Positions 1 through 4,933 of a DNA stretch of 5,198 nucleotides are shown here, piece after piece. The stretch's first letter is position 1, and the number at the start of each line of letters is the position of its first letter. Location of the stretch: assembly GCA_038526275.1 (NCBI GenBank), contig JBCBGY010000265.1, forward strand, positions 1-5,198, in the 5' to 3' direction. Source of the DNA: 188UL27-1 sp038526275 (GTDB lineage: Bacteria; Pseudomonadota; Alphaproteobacteria; Rhodobacterales; Rhodobacteraceae). The notes beneath the pieces are model-generated. The model was not told the DNA's origin, ran no database searches, and saw nothing but the letters and a program-made list of their open reading frames with translations. The position numbers were made by a program, and so were the translations under genes.

Positions 1-142
1 TGACACGACCTTCCGACACCGGGCGATGTCCAGCACAAATGCCTGAGACACATCCGGCCGAAGTAGTTCCAGCATTCCTGAACAGATGACGACAGAAATT
101 TCAACTGGCAGAAAGACCCGCTGCCATTGCCTGCGGTGCTCG
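1..142. other. Downstream flank of the helicase, no supported gene
   Basis: No complete gene, RNA gene or clear terminator is visible here. One minus-strand frame stays open from the helicase end to the left edge, with an internal ATG at 73-75 and a translation containing LELLRPDVSQAFVLDIARC. It could be the start of a gene continuing leftwards, and an AGGA lies directly against the ATG with essentially no spacing. About 25 codons are too few to judge, and I recognise no family. Confidence 0.3.
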
Positions 143-1354
143 CTAGGCGGCGGCCAACCGCGGGGACCGTCTTCCGGTGCGACGTCGCGGTCGACGTTTC
201 GCCTTGGTCTTGGCCTTTTCTCCGCCTCCTTCGCCCCAAGGAGTTCCGCCCGCAATCTCAATGCGAGTCCCGAGCGTTTTTTCGATCGCTTTTAGCTCAC
301 CCATTTCATCCGCGGCGCAGAAGGCGACGGCCCGTCCCGCCTGTCCGGCCCGAGCCGTTCTTCCGATACGGTGGACATAACTCTCGGGCACGTTCGGCAG
401 GTCATAGTTGTAGACGTGCCTCACGTCGGGAATGTCGATCCCGCGCGCCGCAACATCCGTTGCGACGAGAACACGTATCGATCCTGACTTGAAGGCGTCG
501 ATTGCACGGTCCCGTTGGCCTTGGCTTTTGCCTCCGTGAATCGAGCTGGCGGCGAATCCAATCTTTTCAAGGTGCCTCATCAGCCGTTCGGCCCCGTGCT
601 TGGTGCGCGAGAAGACCAGCGCCCTGTCATCCCGATGTTTGTCCAGCAAGTTGATAAGCAGATCCTGTTTCTTGTCCTTGGGGACAAAATGCACCGAGTG
701 TTTCACCTTCTCTGCGACCTTACCGGGCGGCGAGACTTCCACGCGAACCGGATCTGTCAGGTAATCGCGGGAAAGTTCCGCCATCGCCTTTGGCATAGTG
801 GCGGAGAACATCATCGTCTGTCGATCTTTGCCCAGTTGCGGTGCGATCTGGCGCAGCGCATGAATAAAGCCGATATCAAGCATCTGGTCCGCTTCGTCGA
901 GGACGAGAAAGCGTGTCTTGCCGAGATCGACGGCACGGCGCTCCATCAGGTCGATCAGGCGCCCGGGTGTCGCGACAAGAATGTCAGTACCGCGGGAGAG
1001 TTTCTGGGCCTGCGCGTTAATCGACTTGCCGCCCACAACGAGAATGATCCGGAGATCGGATGTCAGGCCACGCAGGTTGTCCACGATCTGATTGGCCAGT
1101 TCCCGTGTGGGAGCAAGGATGAGTCCGCGTGCCGACTTCGGTGCGGCCTTCTGCGGAGTCTTCGACAGGGTGACTACCAGCGGAATGCCAAACGCCGCGG
1201 TTTTTCCGGTTCCGGTCTGGGCAATCCCCAAAATGTCGCGACCTGCTAGCGCATGAGGGATAGCCTTTGCCTGGATTGGCGTAGGTTCGGTCAGTCCCCG
1301 GCCCTCGAGCCGAGACACCATGCGGGCGTTCAGCCCGAGATCGTTGAACGTCAT
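143..1354 (-). CDS. rhlE: DEAD-box ATP-dependent RNA helicase, RhlE type
   Basis: This is a complete 403-residue cytoplasmic RNA helicase that uses ATP to unwind short RNA duplexes; RhlE-type enzymes act in ribosome assembly, RNA decay and cold adaptation. All core motifs are visible in order: the Q-motif region (GLTEPTPIQ, 20-28), Walker A (AQTGTGKT, 45-52), PTRELA (82-87), GG (108-109), TPGR (129-132), DEAD (153-156), SAT (184-186), ARGIDIP (303-309) and HRIGRTARAG (328-337). After the second RecA-like domain comes a short Gly-rich stretch and a Lys/Arg-rich tail (about 379-403), typical of RhlE proteins and likely to bind RNA. I chose the ATG at 1354 because an AAGGA lies 6 nt upstream and the protein then begins MTFNDLGL, as the family does; a frame start at 1402 would add 16 unconserved residues. 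It is separated from the metal operon by 380 bases, so it is probably transcribed independently. RhlE versus a neighbouring DEAD-box subfamily is the only uncertainty. Confidence 0.95.
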   Translation of the reverse strand: MTFNDLGLNARMVSRLEGRGLTEPTPIQAKAIPHALAGRDILGIAQTGTGKTAAFGIPLVVTLSKTPQKAAPKSARGLILAPTRELANQIVDNLRGLTSDLRIILVVGGKSINAQAQKLSRGTDILVATPGRLIDLMERRAVDLGKTRFLVLDEADQMLDIGFIHALRQIAPQLGKDRQTMMFSATMPKAMAELSRDYLTDPVRVEVSPPGKVAEKVKHSVHFVPKDKKQDLLINLLDKHRDDRALVFSRTKHGAERLMRHLEKIGFAASSIHGGKSQGQRDRAIDAFKSGSIRVLVATDVAARGIDIPDVRHVYNYDLPNVPESYVHRIGRTARAGQAGRAVAFCAADEMGELKAIEKTLGTRIEIAGGTPWGEGGGEKAKTKAKRRPRRRTGRRSPRLAAA

Positions 1355-1360
1355 ATTCAG

Positions 1361-1365
1361 TCCTT
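1361..1365 (-). promoter_or_regulatory. Shine-Dalgarno of the helicase gene
   Basis: The minus strand reads AAGGA here, 6 nt before the ATG at 1354. It fixes the start at 1354 rather than at the upstream in-frame codon at 1402. A small hairpin (1368-1383) ends two bases upstream of this site. Confidence 0.7.
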
Positions 1366-1367
1366 GT

Positions 1368-1383
1368 CCGGATCGAAGTCCGG
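1368..1383 (-). repeat. Small hairpin just upstream of the helicase ribosome-binding site
   Basis: The minus strand reads CCGGA-CTTCGA-TCCGG: a perfect 5-bp GC-rich stem with a 6-nt loop containing UUCG. It ends two bases before the AAGGA. In the mRNA it could influence ribosome access, but 5-bp inverted repeats are common by chance and no function is proven. Confidence 0.35.
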
Positions 1384-1520
1384 GTATCACCGACGAACGC
1401 AATTGCGATCAGTCAGTTGGGGTGCGCCCGAAGCAACCGCTCGCGACACCGCATTGTGCCGAAAGCCGCTTGGGCGGCGTCCCCCCTACGTGATGTGGGA
1501 AACGGTACGTCACGGCCGGG

Positions 1521-1537
1521 GGCGGAGCAATTCCGCC
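1521..1537. repeat. GC-rich inverted repeat in the helicase leader
   Basis: GGCGGA and TCCGCC form a perfect 6-bp inverted repeat around a 5-nt loop. No T-run follows on either strand, so it does not look like an intrinsic terminator. It would lie inside the helicase 5' leader if transcription starts at the promoter proposed at 1569-1597. Confidence 0.3.
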
Positions 1538-1568
1538 TGCTCACGCGGCAGAGCGATAACGTTGGGGG

Positions 1569-1597
1569 CTAATGGGCCTTAGCAGGCTTGCTGTCAA
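1569..1597 (-). promoter_or_regulatory. Candidate sigma-70 promoter for the helicase gene
   Basis: On the minus strand a perfect TTGACA -35 (1592-1597) is followed after 17 bp by CATTAG (1569-1574), which matches 3 of 6 positions of TATAAT. The spacing is ideal and the gene starts about 215 nt downstream, giving a leader of roughly 205 nt. The weak -10 is the main doubt, although many alphaproteobacterial promoters have poor -10 elements. Confidence 0.35.
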
Positions 1598-1635
1598 TAG
1601 TTCTCGCACGTCCAATGGCGGATATGTCGGAACCT

Positions 1636-1653
1636 GGATGTCTGTGACATTCC
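1636..1653. repeat. Short palindrome, possible operator
   Basis: ATGTC-tgt-GACAT (1638-1650) is a perfect 5-bp inverted repeat with a 3-bp centre. It extends to GGATGTC/GACATTCC if one extra T is allowed. It lies about 40 bp upstream of the candidate -35 of the helicase gene, so a dimeric regulator could bind it. It does not resemble a Zur or Fur box that I recognise. Confidence 0.25.
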
Positions 1654-1680
1654 TTTGATCCCGCCGCAGGACCGACCGCT

Positions 1681-1707
1681 TGTCGCTATGACCTTGCTAG
1701 CGCGACA
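1681..1707 (-). terminator. Imperfect hairpin downstream of the metal operon, possible terminator
   Basis: TGTCGCTA and TAGCG-CG-ACA form an imperfect inverted repeat (8 bp with a 2-nt bulge, 9-nt loop) about 28 bases past the stop codon of the ZnuA-like gene. It is in the right place to end the operon, but no U-tract follows on the minus strand, so an intrinsic terminator is doubtful. An 8-bp direct repeat, ACCGACCG, flanks it at 1671-1678 and 1723-1730. Rho-dependent termination or 3'-end protection are alternatives. Confidence 0.25.
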
Positions 1708-1734
1708 GACCAACGCCCCAGCACCGACCGATGT

Positions 1735-2652
1735 TCAGTTTGAGCTTTGGATCGCAGCTTCGGAGAGCCCTGACACCGCGTTGCCATAGGCTTCCATCAA
1801 CGTGTCCTGTGTGCCGGGGCTGGCCCAGGGTTCGAATACCACACTCTGCAATCCAAGAGCTTTCGCAGCCTCGATGGCCTCGGGAAGTGGTTGAGCCTCC
1901 CAGATCAGAATCCGCGCACCAAGTTCAGTCGTCAGGCGCTCCAGCTCTGCGAGCTGATCTTCCGTTGGAATTGCTCCGGCCTCCCATTCCAGCGAAGTGA
2001 CCGACAGGCCATACCTGCGCGCGAAGTACTGATATCTCGGATGCGACGCGATCATTTCGACACCCTGCAAACCGCTCAATGCATTTCGGGCAGTGGTATC
2101 CAATTCCATGAGCTCTGACATCAGGTCTTCCAGCCTCGCCTCAACATCCTCTGCCGTGGCCAGATACCGGGCGATAACAGCGGCGGCAATGGCTTCTGCC
2201 TGCGCGATCGCCAGCATTGGGTCGAGCCATGTATAGGAGGCGATGCCTTCATGGGAGTGTTCGCCTCCGTCCCCATGGCTGTGCGTGATGCTTTCGGTTA
2301 CAATAAACTGGTCTTCGATCTCCGCAGTGGTGTTCACCACGCGTGAGCGGGGCAAAGACACCCGATCAATCCAAGTTGCAAAGCCAGCGCCGTTCAAGAG
2401 GATGAGGTCGGCCGACTGGATCATGCTTATGTCGGCAATTGACGGACGCCAGAATGACGGATCGACGCCTTCTGGAACTGGGAAGATGACCTCAGCTGCG
2501 CCATCCAGAATGCGCTCGGCGAAGTCGTGCAACGCCTGATTGACCGCGACGACGCGTGCGCGATCCTGCGCGAGCGCCGCATTCGACCAAATCAGAACAA
2601 TCGCGACGGAGAGAAACCCTTTCAAAACCCGCACCAAATTTAGCTTCCGCAC
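1735..2652 (-). CDS. ZnuA/TroA-like metal ABC transporter substrate-binding protein with atypical ligands
   Basis: This is a periplasmic cluster A-I (ZnuA/TroA) solute-binding protein of 305 residues, expected to capture a divalent metal. A signal peptide (about 1-28, cleavage after AALA) precedes a domain with the family landmarks DPSFWRP (64-70), a His-rich loop (HSHGDGGEHSH, 124-134), TWLDP (141-145), SHPRYQYFARRYGL (203-216) and VFEPW (272-276). Against the usual ligand pattern, the first His (DPH) is Ser66, the second (HxWL) is Tyr140, the third is kept as His204, and the late acidic position is Glu274. Metal may therefore be held differently, perhaps with help from the loop His residues. 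The start is GTG at 2652, overlapping the NikL-like gene by 13 nt; GAGGA lies 12 nt upstream, rather far. A GTG at 2634 would still give a good signal peptide. No cognate ZnuB permease is visible; the only ABC partners are the FtsX-type permease and ATPase. Family assignment is firm; metal is unknown. Confidence 0.88.
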   Translation of the reverse strand: MRKLNLVRVLKGFLSVAIVLIWSNAALAQDRARVVAVNQALHDFAERILDGAAEVIFPVPEGVDPSFWRPSIADISMIQSADLILLNGAGFATWIDRVSLPRSRVVNTTAEIEDQFIVTESITHSHGDGGEHSHEGIASYTWLDPMLAIAQAEAIAAAVIARYLATAEDVEARLEDLMSELMELDTTARNALSGLQGVEMIASHPRYQYFARRYGLSVTSLEWEAGAIPTEDQLAELERLTTELGARILIWEAQPLPEAIEAAKALGLQSVVFEPWASPGTQDTLMEAYGNAVSGLSEAAIQSSN

Positions 2653-2975
2653 TTTCGAGCAATGTCCTCAGGTGTCACAATCCAATAGTTATCATGACTG
2701 CCGGTATCGACTTCGATCAGCAATCCACCAGAATGATCCACGCTGTCGAGCGGAACAAGGGCTGTACCGTCGCTTTCAAGCTGCAGTGTTTTGAGCAGGT
2801 TGTTCTCGCCATCCAGGACACGGACATCGCCAATTTGGGTCACACGTCCGTTTGAAAACTTCGCCTCGACGGTGACAGCCTCGCAATCGACCGAGGCAAA
2901 GACGACAAGCTGGTGCGCCGCCGCCCCGATGGGAGCGGCGATCGCGAGGCCTGCAAGGGCGAGCGCTCGGATCAC
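2640..2975 (-). CDS. Small NikL-like periplasmic protein
   Basis: This gene encodes a 111-residue exported protein resembling the extracytoplasmic domain of NikL, an accessory of ECF-type nickel/cobalt transporters. A signal peptide (1-20, ending IGAAA) is followed by HQLVVFASVD, matching the family's AHKV-VFA-VEGD start, then VEAKFSNG (36-43) and GSHDNYWIVTPEDI (92-105), the family's G-GH--W-L---I ending. Canonical NikL continues into membrane helices; this one stops, so it should be soluble. The predicted mature N-terminus is His21, and His94 is a second likely ligand. The only two cysteines, Cys31 and Cys109, could pair. I chose GTG at 2975 because it overlaps the upstream stop as GTGA and begins a clean signal peptide; the frame is open to TTG at 3005, which would add 10 polar and charged residues. 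The upstream SD is weak, so coupling to the preceding gene is likely. Confidence 0.75.
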   Translation of the reverse strand: MIRALALAGLAIAAPIGAAAHQLVVFASVDCEAVTVEAKFSNGRVTQIGDVRVLDGENNLLKTLQLESDGTALVPLDSVDHSGGLLIEVDTGSHDNYWIVTPEDIARKCGS

Positions 2976-3748
2976 TGACCTGTCCACTCTTCGAAATGGA
3001 CCCAAATCACGGCGCCAAGCTCTACAGCCTTTTCCTCGCCCGAACGTTCCTCGGTGATTGTGTAGTCGGCCGTGTTAAGTGCGGCAAATCCCCACCAGCC
3101 AGCGGCAGGAGGCGCATATGTGAACACGCCGTTGGCGTCGGCCTTGACGGTTTGAGTAATCATCAGTTCGTCCGGTGCGGTGGCAGAGAGGCCTTCATTG
3201 AAGAACTCGACCTCGACCTCGGCATAGGGCACCGGCGCTCCGTCTAGTTTGACAATGCCTTGGAACACATTGTGCTCCCACAGCCCGAAGGGCTTGGTCA
3301 GGGGAACCATCTCGGTCTTGAGGCCAAGTTCCGTATCCCAGCCCTCGTCATCGCCGTATGCCGTCACGTACGTCTTTGTGTAGTGGATGATGAAGGCGTC
3401 TTCGGCCGGCTCCCAATAGGGCTGCGGTTCCATCGCGAAAATGTAGGTGCCCGGGCGTTCTAGCGGGTAGTCCAGCGTATAGCCCTGCTCCTCCATAACC
3501 GTGGCGTCTTGCAGGCTGCCGAGGAGGTCCGTCGTCGTGCCTTCGTGGGTGACCGAGAACGAAACCGGCGTCTCCAGTATCATCCCGTCCATCTCGAACG
3601 GATGCGAAAAGGACATCGTGAGCCCCACGCTACGTCCGTCTTCCTGGCTGATCATCGGATCGTTCGGAATAATCATGCCGTAATGCGCGAGCGCCGGTGT
3701 GGCAGCGATCAGAGTTGCGAGCGATACGGCGAGAAAATGACGCTTCAT
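2972..3748 (-). CDS. DUF4198/NikK-family periplasmic metal-binding protein
   Basis: This 258-residue exported protein belongs to the DUF4198 family, which includes NikK, the periplasmic component of some nickel/cobalt ECF transporters. The signal peptide (1-21, ending PALA) is followed by HYGMIIPNDPM, the classic family start, so His22 should be the mature N-terminus. Family blocks follow: SHPFEMDG (48-55), LERPGTYIF (96-104), PYWEPAED (110-117), IHYTKTYV (121-128), EGWDTELGLKTE (135-146), PLTKPFGLWEHNVFQG (149-164), LDGAPVPYAEVEVEF (168-182, a Ig/carboxypeptidase-regulatory-like strand region) and APPAAGWWGFAAL (212-224). Candidate ligands are His22, His49, His122 and His159. The start is well supported: AGGAGGT lies 3 nt upstream of the ATG. 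The gene follows the FtsX-type permease by 15 nt and overlaps the NikL-like gene by 4 nt. NikK and NikL normally accompany NikM/NikQ/NikO; those are not seen here, so the role is probably metal capture or relay for the adjacent ABC pair. The metal cannot be read from sequence. Confidence 0.87.
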   Translation of the reverse strand: MKRHFLAVSLATLIAATPALAHYGMIIPNDPMISQEDGRSVGLTMSFSHPFEMDGMILETPVSFSVTHEGTTTDLLGSLQDATVMEEQGYTLDYPLERPGTYIFAMEPQPYWEPAEDAFIIHYTKTYVTAYGDDEGWDTELGLKTEMVPLTKPFGLWEHNVFQGIVKLDGAPVPYAEVEVEFFNEGLSATAPDELMITQTVKADANGVFTYAPPAAGWWGFAALNTADYTITEERSGEEKAVELGAVIWVHFEEWTGQ

Positions 3749-3751
3749 GGA

Positions 3752-3758
3752 ACCTCCT
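3752..3758 (-). promoter_or_regulatory. Strong Shine-Dalgarno of the NikK-like gene
   Basis: The minus strand reads AGGAGGT, fully complementary to the 16S rRNA 3' end, 3 nt from the ATG at 3748. It occupies the 15-nt gap after the permease stop codon. It is by far the strongest ribosome-binding site in the operon, which suggests that the abundant periplasmic protein is made in excess over the membrane components. Confidence 0.8.
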
Positions 3759-3763
3759 GTTGA

Positions 3764-4933
3764 TTATGAACCGAGGGAGAGCAGCCAGCCTACCCAGGTT
3801 TCTGCGTTGCGCGACACGATGGCTGCGCCAATGGCCGCAATACCTCCTGCGATCAACAATTGTATAATGGTTTCCGCCATCAAGAGGCGCAAGACCATGC
3901 CTTTTTGTGCGCCCAATTTTACGGCAGTTGCTATTTCGCGGGCACGCAAGCGGTAGCTGAGAAACACGGCCAGTCCGACGGCGGCGACGGCAGCGACCGC
4001 GATGATGGCCGTCACGACATCAAGAAGCGACTTGATGCGGAAGATGCGGTCAACCAGCCCCTGAATCACACCTGCAGGTTCGATCAACTGCGCCGGAAGT
4101 TCATTGTTGAGGTAGCGCCCCTTAAGGATCGTGCTCGACCGCGTGTCATTCGGCACGACGATGACGGCAGAAGCTGGGAAATCATCCTGACTGCCATGGA
4201 AGTGAAAACTGTCGATATTGTCTTCCGTTATGCGCTGGTACTGTACCACAGCGGTATTCGCCAGCGCAGTGGTTCCCGCAGCAACGTCGGCAGCTGTGAC
4301 CACATCTTCGTGGCCATGACCAATGCCCTGAATGACCCAGGTTGTTTTGATATCGACAAAGATTGCCTGATCGTCGGGCGTATTCGTCGGCGCGAGAACG
4401 CCGACAATCGGCATCTCCAACGGGTAAACACCATCAAGGTCAAAGAGGTTTTCAGGGGCAGACACGAGCGTATCGCCGACCCCCTTGTTCAAGGCGGCGG
4501 CCACATCCGACCCGATGACCGCATCGCCAAGAAGCGACAAGCCGCGCCCATCCGATTGAGACAAATCGCGGAAATCGAAGTAGTCCAGCGTCGTACCGAC
4601 GATCCGAAACCCGCTGGAGGAAAAAGCCGTGTGTACCGGGATCGGAACGCCGAGGCCACTGTCCCAAACCCTTTCTACCTCGCGCATTGGCACGGGATCC
4701 GGGCGTTCGTCGGAGAAATAGAGCGCCGCCATCGTAAGATCGAGTTGCGACCCACGGCTGCCCAGCAAGAGCGGTGTTGCCTCTCCCCTTGCGACCAGTG
4801 CGCGCTCGCTGGTTGACAGCAGGGTCTGTGTCGCGACTGGGACGAACATGATAAGCGCCGCGACCAGCACCAGCACCAGACTGCGCGCCCAGTGATAGCG
4901 AAGATAGGAGAAGGCGAGAAAGAGCGCGTTCAT
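3764..4933 (-). CDS. MacB/FtsX-type ABC transporter permease with His-rich extracytoplasmic domain
   Basis: This 389-residue inner-membrane protein has the type VII (MacB/FtsX/LolC) layout: one N-terminal helix (about 16-38), a large extracytoplasmic domain (about 40-300), then helices at about 303-326 and 347-373. Between these lies the cytoplasmic REIATAVKLGAQKGMV segment (332-347), matching the MacB/FtsX REIG-R-A-GA coupling region. Such permeases work with a LolD/MacB-like ATPase to transmit force or move substrates in the periplasm rather than to import through the membrane. Two His clusters in the outer domain, GHGHED (205-210) and FHFHGSQDD (243-251), suggest metal binding. The usual fourth helix is not evident: after helix 3 only about 15 residues remain. 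The ATG at 4933 overlaps the ATPase stop as ATGA, with a GAGGGGG-type SD about 7 nt upstream, so the two are translationally coupled. Metal handling is inferred from neighbours and His motifs; lipoprotein or peptide handling remains possible. Confidence 0.85.
   Translation of the reverse strand: MNALFLAFSYLRYHWARSLVLVLVAALIMFVPVATQTLLSTSERALVARGEATPLLLGSRGSQLDLTMAALYFSDERPDPVPMREVERVWDSGLGVPIPVHTAFSSSGFRIVGTTLDYFDFRDLSQSDGRGLSLLGDAVIGSDVAAALNKGVGDTLVSAPENLFDLDGVYPLEMPIVGVLAPTNTPDDQAIFVDIKTTWVIQGIGHGHEDVVTAADVAAGTTALANTAVVQYQRITEDNIDSFHFHGSQDDFPASAVIVVPNDTRSSTILKGRYLNNELPAQLIEPAGVIQGLVDRIFRIKSLLDVVTAIIAVAAVAAVGLAVFLSYRLRAREIATAVKLGAQKGMVLRLLMAETIIQLLIAGGIAAIGAAIVSRNAETWVGWLLSLGS

Larger units (their letters stand above)
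1355..1734. other. 380-base intergenic region between the metal operon and the helicase gene
   Basis: No coding frame with a recognisable product is seen on either strand. The region contains the presumed 3' end of the metal operon, an ACCGACCG direct repeat, two palindromes, one candidate promoter and the probable helicase leader with two hairpins. I see no tRNA, known riboswitch or CRISPR-like repeat. A small RNA cannot be excluded. Confidence 0.5.

Noticed and set aside
1..142. Minus-strand frame open to the left edge with an internal ATG at 73-75
   Set aside because: Too short to judge, no good SD spacing and no recognised family; mentioned only in the flank description.
515..1249. Plus-strand open frame of 244 codons opposite the helicase
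   Set aside because: It lies entirely within a helicase gene whose motifs are all intact on the minus strand; the translation shows no recognisable domain.
1253..1582. Plus-strand open frame of 109 codons running into the intergenic region
   Set aside because: Half is antisense to the helicase; the translation has no signal peptide or domain and there is no good ribosome-binding site.
1355..1734. Zur, Fur or nickel-riboswitch type element
   Set aside because: I looked for an AT-rich palindrome of the Zur/Fur kind and for NiCo-riboswitch-like conserved G-rich junctions and saw neither. The operon's own control region should be right of 5198.
3764..3766. Early stop in the permease caused by frameshift
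   Set aside because: The stop is followed at once by a perfect SD and start for the next gene, the normal layout of an intact operon; so the short C-terminus is probably real, although I keep it as a finding.
3860..4816. Plus-strand open frame of 318 codons opposite the permease
   Set aside because: It is antisense to a gene with clear MacB/FtsX features and tight operon spacing. Its translation is rich in Arg, His and Asp with no family motif, as expected for a GC-rich shadow frame.
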